Positions 43,285 to 51,400 of a DNA stretch of 64,000 nt are shown in pieces. The stretch is taken from contig NZ_CP035382.1 in assembly GCF_006874705.1 (NCBI RefSeq), forward strand, positions 2,976,001-3,040,000, written 5' to 3'. The position numbers and the translations under genes were made by a program. The notes beneath the pieces were generated by a model. That model made no database searches. It was given only the letters and a program-made list of their open reading frames with translations, and was not told the origin of the DNA. The DNA comes from Leclercia adecarboxylata (lineage in GTDB: Bacteria; Pseudomonadota; Gammaproteobacteria; Enterobacterales; Enterobacteriaceae). Positions within the stretch are counted from its first letter, which is position 1. Each line of letters starts with the position of its first letter.

Positions 43285-43938
43285 TCAGCACTCAGTCACA
43301 ATGGTGCTCAGCGGCAGGCGAGATTTTGGCAGTGTGGCGTTGAAATCTTCCACGCTGTGATGCCCAACCGGCACCACCACCAGGCTGGTGAAGCCTTTCT
43401 CTTTCAGACCAAACTCTTCGTCGAGGACTGCGGCGTCGAAGCCTTCAATCGGCACTGCATCCAGGCCCATCGCGCCCACGCCCAGCAGGAAGTTGCCGAC
43501 GTTCAGGTAAACCTGTTTCGCCATCCACTGGTCGTCATCTTTCAGATCGACACGGTGCAGATCGGCGAAGAAGGTGCGGCCTTTGTGGTTGGCGGCTTTC
43601 GCTTCTGGCGTGTTGAAACGGCCGTCGGCCTCTTCCTGATCCACCACGCGCGTCAGCCAGGCATCGTCCATCGCGGTTTTGGCGCAGAACACCACCACGT
43701 GAGAAGCATCCAACATTTTGCGTTCGTTAAAGACAAAGCCACCGGCTGCGGACTTCGCCACCCGCGCTTTACCTTCCTCGGTGCTGGCGACGATAAAGTG
43801 CCACGGCTGCGAGTTGGTGCTGGACGGGCTGTACTGCAGCAGGGTTTTAATCTGTTCCGCCTGGTCGGCAGTCAGTTTTTTGCTCGGATCAAACGCCTTT
43901 GTGGAGTGACGTTTTAAGGCAACGGAAATGATATCCAT
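43285..43938 (-). CDS. nfsB: Oxygen-insensitive NAD(P)H nitroreductase NfsB
   Basis: 217 residues from ATG 43938 ([17 protein letters not shown]), the E. coli length. It is an FMN-dependent homodimeric nitroreductase that reduces nitrofurans, nitroaromatics and quinones by two-electron steps. Conserved blocks are [18 protein letters not shown] and [25 protein letters not shown]. Loss of function gives nitrofurantoin resistance. It follows ybdF on the same strand with an 89-bp gap. In E. coli nfsB is under MarA/SoxS/Rob control, so RamA from the neighbouring locus may act here as well. Confidence 0.95.
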   Translation of the reverse strand: MDIISVALKRHSTKAFDPSKKLTADQAEQIKTLLQYSPSSTNSQPWHFIVASTEEGKARVAKSAAGGFVFNERKMLDASHVVVFCAKTAMDDAWLTRVVDQEEADGRFNTPEAKAANHKGRTFFADLHRVDLKDDDQWMAKQVYLNVGNFLLGVGAMGLDAVPIEGFDAAVLDEEFGLKEKGFTSLVVVPVGHHSVEDFNATLPKSRLPLSTIVTEC

Positions 43939-44027
43939 AACTACTCCTGGGTTAACATCGCCCACCGGGGCGAGAAAGGGAAAAGGGTACAAGGGGAAGG
44001 GGACAAAGATAAGGGCATTAAGAGCGC

Positions 44028-44399
44028 TTAACCGCCGGGGCGTAAACGTTTTTGCTCTTTTTTCGGCAGTTTATCCACCACCAGATGCCACGAATCATCG
44101 ATCAGATCGGCTAGCAGCGCCGGGGTGATATCTTCGGCTGCATAAATCGAAATCCAGTGCTTTTTATTCAGATGGTAGCCGGGCTCGATCCCCCGGTAGA
44201 TCTGCTGGTTGAGCAGCGATTTTTGCGGATCTGACTTCAGGCTGACGTGCTGGCGTCCATGCGCCACGCCCATCAGCATAAAAATTTTGCCGCCCACTTT
44301 AAACACATCGTATTCCGGGCCAAAGGGCCAGCAGTGCTCGGTAAAGGGCAACTCCAGCGCCACCTGCTTTGCGCAGGCGGCGAGCGTTTTACTGTCCAT
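44028..44399 (-). CDS. ybdF: MmcQ/YjbR-family protein YbdF
   Basis: 123 residues, close to E. coli YbdF. The MmcQ/YjbR fold is marked by [39 protein letters not shown] and [14 protein letters not shown]. It is a small cytosolic protein with a CyaY-like double-wing fold that may bind DNA or protein; no function is proven. It overlaps the ramR stop by 11 bp, so ramR-ybdF(-nfsB) may be one transcript. Confidence 0.9.
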   Translation of the reverse strand: MDSKTLAACAKQVALELPFTEHCWPFGPEYDVFKVGGKIFMLMGVAHGRQHVSLKSDPQKSLLNQQIYRGIEPGYHLNKKHWISIYAAEDITPALLADLIDDSWHLVVDKLPKKEQKRLRPGG

Positions 44400-44979
44400 G
44401 AATATCCTCTTCGGCTAGCGCTCGCCACATGGCTTCAAAACCCAGCGCCTTAAATTCGGCGGCGCGCGCCGGTTCGCGGGTGGCGAAGGACATCGTCGTC
44501 TCCGCCAGCGACAAGAACAGGGCATCGCCAAACAGTCGAAATTCCTCTGACATAAATACCGGGCGGATATGACGACGGCACAGCTCATGCAGTTCCGGGA
44601 ACATCTCGTGTACCGCCTGTTCGGTTTCGGCGTTAATCTTCTCGCTCACCCCGAGCTGGCGTATTGCGCCGTGGGCCACCGGGTTGCGGATCCCCCAGTC
44701 AACGTAGCTGTTCCAGATATTGCGGGTATGCTCTTTCGGCTGGGTGAGGGCACGATCCATATTCGCCAGCATGGTCTGGCACAGATCCTGTTTCAGGTGC
44801 AGGTAGAGGGCGTTGAGCAGATCGTCTTTGGTGGCGAAATAGCGAAACAGGGTGCCTTCAGCCACCCCTGCGCTGCGGGCGATTAACGCGGTAGAAGCCG
44901 CAATGCCCGACTGGGCAAAAGCGGTGGTTGCCGCGTCCAGCAACGCCAGTTTTTTATCTTCACTTTTCGGACGAGCCAC
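44389..44979 (-). CDS. ramR: TetR-family repressor RamR
   Basis: 196 residues, the usual RamR size. The TetR helix-turn-helix is at about residues 8-52 ([43 protein letters not shown]), and the C-terminal domain matches the ligand-binding, dimerising region. RamR represses ramA (and romA) and is inactivated by bile acids, dyes and mutations, giving AcrAB-mediated multidrug resistance. The assignment rests on the divergent romA-ramA genes and on the exact RamR operator at 45096-45115. No truncation or frameshift is seen, so the repressor should be functional. Confidence 0.93.
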   Translation of the reverse strand: MARPKSEDKKLALLDAATTAFAQSGIAASTALIARSAGVAEGTLFRYFATKDDLLNALYLHLKQDLCQTMLANMDRALTQPKEHTRNIWNSYVDWGIRNPVAHGAIRQLGVSEKINAETEQAVHEMFPELHELCRRHIRPVFMSEEFRLFGDALFLSLAETTMSFATREPARAAEFKALGFEAMWRALAEEDIHGQ

Positions 44980-45069
44980 TGCATTTCCTCCAGTTTATGT
45001 GCAAAAACCCCGATTGAATCATGCCCTTTGCGGGGCTGCAACGCGGAATGTCAAAGATCTTAAAACGTC

Positions 45070-45115
45070 TTGACGACTTTCGCATCACTTCTATAATGAG
45101 TGCTTACTCACTCAT
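45070..45115 (+). promoter_or_regulatory. romA-ramA promoter with RamR operator
   Basis: TTGACG (45070-45075) and TATAAT (45092-45097) are spaced by 16 bp. ATGAGTG (45096-45102) and CACTCAT (45109-45115) form the palindrome ATGAGTG-N6-CACTCAT, exactly the described RamR binding site, and it covers the end of the -10 and the start point. RamR would therefore block initiation of romA-ramA directly. Confidence 0.92.
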
Positions 45116-45169
45116 AATCAAGTTTTGCCCGCGCAGGCCATCGGATGGGGCGCGAATTCGGGTCGGGAT

Positions 45170-46273
45170 ATGAAAAAGCGTTTTATTATTAGCCTGGTGG
45201 TAGTGATGATTATTGCATCAGCGGCGAGTTTGCCGTTTGTACTGAATGCCGGATTCGGCCAGCCGCCACAGGGCGCGCAGCTGAGTGAGTTTGCCGCTTC
45301 GCCGCGGTATCGCGACGGTCAGTTCCATAACACCCTGCCCACGCCGGGGTTTACCGGCAACAAGAACATGCTGGCGGCGTGGTGGGATTTTCTGGTGACG
45401 AAGCGTGAGAACGCCCGTCCGGCCCAGCCGCTGCCGCTGATTAAAACCGATCTGGCCCAGTTACCCCTGAATCAGGACACCCTGGTCTGGCTCGGCCACT
45501 CCTCGTGGTATCTGCAGCTGGCAGGCAAACGTATCCTGATCGATCCGGTGTTCAGCAGTTACGCTGCACCCTTTTCCTTCCTCAACAAAGCCTTTGCCGG
45601 CGAGTACCCCTGGCACGCCGAAGAGATGCCCGACATCGATCTGCTGATTATTTCTCACGATCACTACGATCATCTCGATTACGCCACCATCAAGGCGCTG
45701 ATGCCGAAAGTGAAGCGCGTGGTCACGCCGCTCGGGGTAGGTTCGCATCTGCGTTACTGGGGTATGGATCCGTCAATCATCGAGGAGCGGGACTGGGATC
45801 GGTCGGTGCGCATCAGCGATGACCTGACCGTGCACGTTCTGCCGGCGCGGCATTTCTCCGGGCGGGGACTGAAGCGCAACCAGACGCTGTGGGGCAGCTT
45901 TATGTTTGTCACCCCGCAGCAAAAGGTGTTCTACAGCGGGGATTCCGGTTACGGCCCGCACTTTAGCGCCATCGGGGAGCAGTTTGGCAGCATCGATCTG
46001 GCGATCATGGAGAACGGACAGTACGACCAGGACTGGAAGTACATCCACATGCAGCCTAATGAGACGGCGCAGGCCGCTGCGGATTTGAATGCCCGGGCGG
46101 TGGTGCCGGGCCACTCCGGGCGCTTTGTGCTGGCAAAACACACCTGGAACGACCCGCTGATCAAGCTGTCGCAGGCCAGCAAGGATAAGCCGTATCGCCT
46201 GCTGACGCCGGAGCTCGGTGAGCCGGTCAGAGTGGATGATGTCACGCAACAATTTTGCGCGTGGTGGGAATAA
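45170..46273 (+). CDS. romA: Metallo-beta-lactamase-fold protein RomA
   Basis: 367 residues from ATG 45170. An N-terminal hydrophobic segment (about 4-24) is a signal or membrane anchor. The MBL metal motif is LIISHDHYDHLDYAT (HxHxDH), with further ligands in PARHFSGRG, YSGDSGYGPHF and VPGHSGRF. The fold resembles NAPE-PLD/UlaG-type hydrolases, not true beta-lactamases. romA was described next to ramA in Enterobacter and Klebsiella and is absent in Salmonella. It is co-transcribed with ramA (32-bp gap) under RamR control. Its substrate is unknown. Confidence 0.93.
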   Translation: MKKRFIISLVVVMIIASAASLPFVLNAGFGQPPQGAQLSEFAASPRYRDGQFHNTLPTPGFTGNKNMLAAWWDFLVTKRENARPAQPLPLIKTDLAQLPLNQDTLVWLGHSSWYLQLAGKRILIDPVFSSYAAPFSFLNKAFAGEYPWHAEEMPDIDLLIISHDHYDHLDYATIKALMPKVKRVVTPLGVGSHLRYWGMDPSIIEERDWDRSVRISDDLTVHVLPARHFSGRGLKRNQTLWGSFMFVTPQQKVFYSGDSGYGPHFSAIGEQFGSIDLAIMENGQYDQDWKYIHMQPNETAQAAADLNARAVVPGHSGRFVLAKHTWNDPLIKLSQASKDKPYRLLTPELGEPVRVDDVTQQFCAWWE

Positions 46274-46305
46274 TGTTAAATCGAAGAGCAGAGGGGGAGA
46301 GCAGC

Positions 46306-46647
46306 ATGACTATTTCCGCTCAGGTTATCGACACCATTGTCGAGTGGATCGACGACAACCTTCATCAGCCGTTGCGGATCGAGGATATTGCCCGTCACGC
46401 GGGCTATTCCAAGTGGCACTTACAGCGGCTGTTTATGCAGTATAAAGGCGAGAGCCTTGGGCGCTATATTCGTGAACGTAAGCTGCGGCTGGCGGCGCGG
46501 GATCTGCTGGAGTCAGACGAAAAGGTCTACGACATTTGTCTGCGCTACGGCTTTGACTCCCAGCAGACCTTTACCCGCGTCTTCACCCGTACCTTCAACC
46601 AGCCGCCTGGCGCGTATCGCAAGGATAACCACAGCCGGGCGCACTAA
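46306..46647 (+). CDS. ramA: AraC-family activator RamA
   Basis: 113 residues from ATG 46306 (MTISAQVIDTIVEWIDDN), with GAGGGGGAGAG upstream. It consists of two helix-turn-helix motifs only, as in MarA and SoxS: IARHAGYSKWHLQRLF and ICLRYGFDSQQTFTRVF. RamA activates acrAB, tolC and other genes and lowers porin levels, producing multidrug resistance when derepressed. An in-frame upstream start overlapping romA would add 17 residues and is unlikely. Confidence 0.95.
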   Translation: MTISAQVIDTIVEWIDDNLHQPLRIEDIARHAGYSKWHLQRLFMQYKGESLGRYIRERKLRLAARDLLESDEKVYDICLRYGFDSQQTFTRVFTRTFNQPPGAYRKDNHSRAH

Positions 46648-46655
46648 TGCGCATT

Positions 46656-46675
46656 CCCCTCCCGTGCGGGAGGGG
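46656..46675. terminator. Terminator between ramA and the omptin gene
   Basis: CCCCTCCC (46656-46663) and GGGAGGGG (46668-46675) pair perfectly around GTGC and are followed by ATATTT, between convergent stop codons. Confidence 0.78.
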
Positions 46676-46693
46676 ATATTTAAGGCCACTATT

Positions 46694-47635
46694 TTAGAAA
46701 CGATACTGCAGGCCGACGGCGAAAACATAGTTTTCGTTTTCGATCCCCGCCGCATCGCCATGCACATATAAGGAAGGTCCCCCGAGCAGGTTATCCCTGA
46801 TTTCGGTACCGCCTTTTCCCTCGTCATAGCGCGTCCAGCTAAATTCCGCGAACACTTTGGCATTCGGCGTCACGTAGTAGCCCACATCCACCATTGCGGC
46901 ATAATAATCGGCATTATTGGCTTCATCGCGGTAGGTGAACTGGCGATCGTAATGCTCGTCATTATCTCTGGCGCGTACCCACGGGCTATATCTGACCTGA
47001 CCATTGATCTCAATATTCTCATAGCGATACATTCCCACAAGGCCAGCATAGGCGACACCAAAACGCTGTTTGTACGAGATACCGCGATCGTTATCCGGGT
47101 ACTCGCCGGTCATTTCGCCGTTGCCGTAACTGTAGGTCCCGCCATGGGATGACCAGCTAAAGCGGGTTTTTTGATAGCCAAGCATTGCGCCAAGCCGGTA
47201 ATTTTCCTGCTTCAGCAACCAGCCCTTGGCACTCAGGTCAAATTCGTTGGCATGATTGAGGCGGCTTGCCGGATGGGTTGACCAGTCTGTCGGGCTCTCC
47301 TGGTTGGGATCCATCCAGTCGTAATCATCCATATGCGATCCGCTGGAGGCAAGGGTCGTCCAGCCGCGGGCAGTGAGCGTGAGCCGCGGGAAAATGTCCC
47401 ACGAGAGCTCTCCTTTAATCACCGGCGAATTTTTTAATTTCCAGTCCAGCTCGCTCTGTTGATGGCCCGTAGAGGCGTTATACACCCGCTCGTGTGATTC
47501 GCCAGCGAGAATGCCCGTAGATAAGGCTGCGGAAAAGCTTTCCGGGGATAAGTTAATGATTGACGCTTGCGCGCCGGCCCACGGCAGGCCAGCGGATAAC
47601 ATTAAAAATAGGGACAGTCCTTTTTGTCGCATCAT
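46694..47635 (-). CDS. Omptin-family outer-membrane aspartyl protease
   Basis: 313 residues with a Sec signal peptide ending at QAS. It is a ten-stranded omptin barrel finishing in LQYRF. The catalytic residues align with OmpT: Asp 104 and Asp 106 in HMDDYDWMD (OmpT D83/D85) and Asp 226 and His 228 in RDNDEHYD (OmpT D210/H212), so it should be active. Omptins (OmpT, PgtE, Pla, Kop) cleave between basic residues, destroying antimicrobial peptides or activating plasminogen; they need rough LPS. PhoP control is common in the family but no clear PhoP box is seen. Convergent with ramA. Confidence 0.9.
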   Translation of the reverse strand: MMRQKGLSLFLMLSAGLPWAGAQASIINLSPESFSAALSTGILAGESHERVYNASTGHQQSELDWKLKNSPVIKGELSWDIFPRLTLTARGWTTLASSGSHMDDYDWMDPNQESPTDWSTHPASRLNHANEFDLSAKGWLLKQENYRLGAMLGYQKTRFSWSSHGGTYSYGNGEMTGEYPDNDRGISYKQRFGVAYAGLVGMYRYENIEINGQVRYSPWVRARDNDEHYDRQFTYRDEANNADYYAAMVDVGYYVTPNAKVFAEFSWTRYDEGKGGTEIRDNLLGGPSLYVHGDAAGIENENYVFAVGLQYRF

Positions 47636-47661
47636 GACATCCTTGTGCTGATATTAACTCT

Positions 47662-47681
47662 ACGTAACGGCAATGTTACGT
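47662..47681 (-). promoter_or_regulatory. Inverted repeat upstream of the omptin gene
   Basis: ACGTAAC (47662-47668) and GTTACGT (47675-47681) are perfect inverted copies around GGCAAT, 26-46 bp before the start codon. It could be an operator or a leader hairpin. Confidence 0.45.
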
Positions 47682-47777
47682 GGTGAAAGGGGCGGACAAG
47701 ATTAGCATTAACGGGTTTTGTTGCGGTGCTCAGGCGGGGGAAATCGGATTTTGATTATTTCTTATATGCCATTGATT

Positions 47778-47800
47778 ATAAATGATAAAAAATCATTTAT
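47778..47800. repeat. AT-rich perfect inverted repeat between the omptin gene and ybdJ
   Basis: ATAAATGAT (47778-47786) and ATCATTTAT (47792-47800) pair perfectly around AAAAA. A second imperfect stem, TTCTCCCTGA with TCAGGGGAGAA at about 47831-47862, lies closer to ybdJ and probably ends its transcript. The AT-rich repeat may be a nucleoid-protein or regulator site for the omptin promoter. Confidence 0.45.
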
Positions 47801-47879
47801 TGATAGAATGATTATGGCCGTGATGAGACGTTCTCCCTGAACGGGACGCATTCAGGGGAGAAACGGCGGATCGCTGAGA

Positions 47880-48128
47880 TTAATCGGCCTGCGAAAACCA
47901 GCGGCGCCAGATGAAGCGCAGGACAAAGAACTCAACGGTGCCGAGCAGTAAAAACCACAGGCAGAAGATAATGGTGTAAAGCTGGTTGAGATCCATCAGA
48001 TGGAAGGTGCTCATCAGCTTCTGTGCCACCACCAGCCCCAGCGAAGGTGCAGGCAGCAGCAGAACGGAGAGAAAGGCCATCAGCAAGATGCCGCCTGCCG
48101 TTAACAGTGTTTCTAACGGGTGTCTCAT
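47880..48128 (-). CDS. ybdJ: Small inner-membrane protein YbdJ (DUF1158)
   Basis: 82 residues, the E. coli YbdJ length, with two transmembrane helices (about 9-30 and 50-72) and a basic C-terminal end (RFIWRRWFSQAD). Function unknown. In E. coli ybdJ lies between ybdF and ybdK; here it is separated from both by insertions. Confidence 0.88.
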   Translation of the reverse strand: MRHPLETLLTAGGILLMAFLSVLLLPAPSLGLVVAQKLMSTFHLMDLNQLYTIIFCLWFLLLGTVEFFVLRFIWRRWFSQAD

Positions 48129-48293
48129 GATTATGTTAATCGTCAGTTAAAAATAACATTCTCCCGGATAGGGCTTCGTAAAGCAATATCCTCTATCAGG
48201 TGCGCGGGCGATAAATAATCGCCCGCTAATTTGCTGATATTCCCCTGCCAGATACCCGCTAATTCAATTAACCTGCGTTAATGTAAATTATTG

Positions 48294-48410
48294 TCACCCG
48301 CCGGAAAATAGTTTTACAAAGGTATAAGTGCTATATCCAATTAACGTCGCAATAACAATGGCTGCGATAATATATAACGCCAGGCGACGCCCGCGATAAA
48401 TTCCAAACAT
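48294..48410 (-). CDS. 38-residue single-helix membrane protein
   Basis: ATG 48410-48408 to TGA 48296-48294 encodes 38 residues: a short basic N-terminus (MFGIYRGRRLA), a hydrophobic helix (about 11-32, LYIIAAIVIATLIGYSTYTF) and the tail VKLFSGG. GAGGGG sits 6 nt upstream, a strong ribosome binding site, on a background of AT-rich DNA. This matches the profile of enteric small membrane proteins that often regulate transporters or are stress-induced. It is too short for routine gene finding. It lies 207 bp from the divergent cation ATPase gene and could modulate it, which is inference only. Confidence 0.6.
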   Translation of the reverse strand: MFGIYRGRRLALYIIAAIVIATLIGYSTYTFVKLFSGG

Positions 48411-48616
48411 GCTGACCCCTCGTTTAGTTTAGGTTTAGAAATAATTTGTAAAAATCACCGCATTGAAATGAAACGTTTTCTGTTTAATGCCATCGACAGA
48501 AATAATAGTGCGTTAAATTAATTGCCGTGACAACCCATTAAATTAACGCCTGACGATTTATAAAAGCAGAAATGGAATTCAGGCTTTTGCTCACTGCGAA
48601 CTGAAGGAGCTGAAAT

Positions 48617-51337
48617 ATGACCAAAATACATCACCCTCACACGCCACCGTCCACGGCGGACCACGCACCGACGCAGGCTTATCAGCAGACCGTCGAGCAG
48701 GCCCTCGCGGCGCAGCACAGCAACACGTCTGGCCTGAGCCGTGCCGAAGCTCAGGCGCGCCTGCAGCAGCATGGCCCCAATGCCCTGCCGGAAAAAAAAG
48801 CCAGACCAGCGTGGCTGCGTTTTCTGGCCCATTTTAACGACGTCTTAATTTACGTCCTGCTGGCCGCCGCGGTGTTAACCGCAATAATGGGCCACTGGGT
48901 CGATACTCTGGTGATTCTGGGTGTGGCGGTGATTAATGCCTTAATTGGTCATATTCAGGAGAGTAACGCCGAAAAATCCCTGAGCAGTATCCGAAATATG
49001 CTTGCCAGCGATGCGCGCGTTATTCGCGAAGGGGCCCATGAAACAATACCGACAACTGAAATAGTTCCCGGGGATATTATTGTCCTGCGCGCCGGAGATC
49101 GTATTCCGGCAGATATGCGGGTGATCGAGGCGCATAATTTACGCGTGGAAGAGGCGATCCTCACCGGCGAATCTACGGTGGTCGATAAACATATTCTGCC
49201 GCTGACCGGGGAATTAACCCTGGGCGACCGCACCAATCTGCTGTTCTCCGGCACCACCGTCAGCGCGGGCGGCGGCCTGGGCGTGGTGATTGCCACCGGT
49301 CAGCAGACCGAGCTGGGCCACATCAACCAGATGATGGCCGGAATTGAAAAACACCGCACCCCGCTACTGGTGCAGATGGACAAGCTCGGCAAAGCCATCT
49401 TCGGCCTGATTATGGCGATGATGGCCGCGCTCTTTGTCTTCAGCCTGCTGCTGCGTGATATGCCGCTCGGCGAACTGCTGCTGTCGTTAATCAGCCTGGC
49501 GGTGGCCGCGGTGCCGGAAGGTCTGCCAGCCATCATCTCGATTATCCTGTCGCTTGGCGTGCAGGCGATGGCGCGTAAGCGGGCCATCATCCGCAAGCTG
49601 CCTACCGTAGAGACGTTAGGGGCGATGACCGTGGTCTGCTCGGATAAAACCGGCACCCTGACCATGAACGAGATGACCGTCAAAGCGATCATCACCGCTG
49701 ACAGCTGCTACCGCGTCGAGGGTGACAGCTATTCCCCGGAAGGCAATATCTGCCTTGAGGGCAGCGACGAGCCGGTACAGATCCAGCCGGGCACCGTGCT
49801 GGAACAGTATCTGCGCACCATTGACCTGTGTAACGACAGCCAGATGATTCAGGACGAGCGCGGCCTGTGGAGCATTACCGGTGGGCCGACCGAAGGCGCG
49901 CTGAAGGTACTGGCAGCGAAAGCCCACCTCATGCCGGTGATGACCACGCTGCTCAACAAGATCCCGTTCGACTCACAGTACAAGTACATGAGCACCCACT
50001 ACCAGATTGGCAGCGAGGAGCAGATCCTGATCACCGGCGCGCCGGACGTCATTTTCGCCCTCTGCGCAGAGCAGCAGACCCGTAACGGCGCAGAAGCCTT
50101 TAACCGCGCGTACTGGGAAACCGAGATGGAGCGCTATGCCCGCCAGGGGCTGCGCATGGTGGCCGCGGCGTTCAAACCGGCGAACGGTGAACAGGAGCTG
50201 ACCCACGACGACCTCAGCCACGGCCTGATCTTCCTCGGCATCGCCGGGATGATGGATCCACCGCGCCCGGAGGCGATCGACGCCATTCACGCCTGCCAGC
50301 AGGCGGGGATCCGCGTGAAGATGATCACCGGGGATCACCCGCAGACGGCGATGAGCATCGGGCAGATGCTGGGGATCGCCAACAGCGCCCAGGCGGTAAC
50401 CGGCTATCAGCTGGAGCATATGGATGATGCCGGGCTCGCAAAAGCGGCGGGGGAGTACGACATCTTCGCCCGTACCAGCCCGGAGCATAAGCTGCGTCTG
50501 GTGAAGGCCTTGCAGGAGCAGGGCGAGATCGTCGGCATGACCGGCGACGGCGTGAACGACGCCCCGGCCCTGCGCCAGGCGGACGTGGGCATTGCCATGG
50601 GCATCAAGGGCACCGAAGTGACCAAAGAAGCCGCCGACATGGTGCTGACCGACGACAACTTCGCCACCATTGCCAGTGCGGTAAAAGAGGGCCGTCGCGT
50701 CTACGACAACCTGAAGAAGACCATTCTGTTCATCATGCCGACCAACCTCGCGCAGGGGCTGCTGATTGTGATTGCCCTGCTGGCGGGGAACATCATTCCG
50801 CTGACGCCGGTGCTGATCCTGTGGATGAACATGGCGACCTCCGCCACGCTCTCTTTCGGACTGGCCTTTGAAGCCGCCGAGCGCAACATCATGCGTCGTC
50901 CACCGCGTCAGACCGGGCAGCACGTGATGGATGCCTACGCCGTCTGGCGCGTGGCCTTCGTCGGTACCCTGATTGCCGTCGCCGCCTTTGCGCTGGAAGC
51001 CTGGCTGGCCCCGCGCGGCCACAGCGCAGAGTTTATCCGTACCGTGCTGCTGCAGATGCTGGTCTGTGCCCAGTGGGTCTACATGATTAACTGCCGCAAC
51101 ACCGGGGGCTTCTCCCTGAACCGCGGCCTGTTGGCAAACAAAGGGATCTGGCTGGTGACGGGCGTGCTGCTTTTGCTGCAGCTGGCGATTATCTACCTGC
51201 CGTTTATGCAGATGCTATTCGGCACCGAAGCTCTGCCGCTGCGCTACTGGGGCGTCACCCTGGGGATGGCGAGCGTGATGTTCTTCATCGTCGAAATCGA
51301 GAAGCGCCTGACCCGCAGGTTCCGTAAGGCTGCATAA
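48617..51337 (+). CDS. P2-type cation-transporting ATPase
   Basis: 906 residues. The N-terminal cation-ATPase domain is followed by the actuator motif LTGES (about 182-186), TM4 with VPEGLP (299-304), the phosphorylation site SDKTGTLT (Asp 343), the nucleotide domain, GMTGDGVNDAPALRQAD and a C-terminal membrane domain. It is built like SERCA/PMR1 Ca pumps. However, the TM6 ion-site motif NxxTD of Ca pumps reads NMATSATLS here, so the key Asp is Ser. The transported ion is therefore uncertain (Ca, Na, Mg or Mn). It stands between ybdJ and ybdK and is not part of the E. coli K-12 layout. Confidence 0.87.
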   Translation: MTKIHHPHTPPSTADHAPTQAYQQTVEQALAAQHSNTSGLSRAEAQARLQQHGPNALPEKKARPAWLRFLAHFNDVLIYVLLAAAVLTAIMGHWVDTLVILGVAVINALIGHIQESNAEKSLSSIRNMLASDARVIREGAHETIPTTEIVPGDIIVLRAGDRIPADMRVIEAHNLRVEEAILTGESTVVDKHILPLTGELTLGDRTNLLFSGTTVSAGGGLGVVIATGQQTELGHINQMMAGIEKHRTPLLVQMDKLGKAIFGLIMAMMAALFVFSLLLRDMPLGELLLSLISLAVAAVPEGLPAIISIILSLGVQAMARKRAIIRKLPTVETLGAMTVVCSDKTGTLTMNEMTVKAIITADSCYRVEGDSYSPEGNICLEGSDEPVQIQPGTVLEQYLRTIDLCNDSQMIQDERGLWSITGGPTEGALKVLAAKAHLMPVMTTLLNKIPFDSQYKYMSTHYQIGSEEQILITGAPDVIFALCAEQQTRNGAEAFNRAYWETEMERYARQGLRMVAAAFKPANGEQELTHDDLSHGLIFLGIAGMMDPPRPEAIDAIHACQQAGIRVKMITGDHPQTAMSIGQMLGIANSAQAVTGYQLEHMDDAGLAKAAGEYDIFARTSPEHKLRLVKALQEQGEIVGMTGDGVNDAPALRQADVGIAMGIKGTEVTKEAADMVLTDDNFATIASAVKEGRRVYDNLKKTILFIMPTNLAQGLLIVIALLAGNIIPLTPVLILWMNMATSATLSFGLAFEAAERNIMRRPPRQTGQHVMDAYAVWRVAFVGTLIAVAAFALEAWLAPRGHSAEFIRTVLLQMLVCAQWVYMINCRNTGGFSLNRGLLANKGIWLVTGVLLLLQLAIIYLPFMQMLFGTEALPLRYWGVTLGMASVMFFIVEIEKRLTRRFRKAA

Positions 51338-51355
51338 CCTCAAACCTTACCCCTC

Positions 51356-51380
51356 ACCCTCTCCCTACAGGGGAGAGGGT
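51356..51380. terminator. Hairpin after the P-type ATPase gene
   Basis: ACCCTCTCCC (51356-51365) and GGGAGAGGGT (51371-51380) form a perfect 10-bp stem around TACAG, 19 bp past the stop. It is followed by CATATT, so termination may be partial. CCCTCACCCTCTCCC is also a common intergenic repeat in enterics. Confidence 0.55.
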
Positions 51381-51400
51381 CATATTCAGAGATAATCCCC

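Noticed and set aside
51356..51380. Hairpin before the RND genes considered as a RamA/Mar binding site
   Set aside because: It is a C-rich perfect stem typical of terminators or intergenic repeats and does not resemble a mar box.
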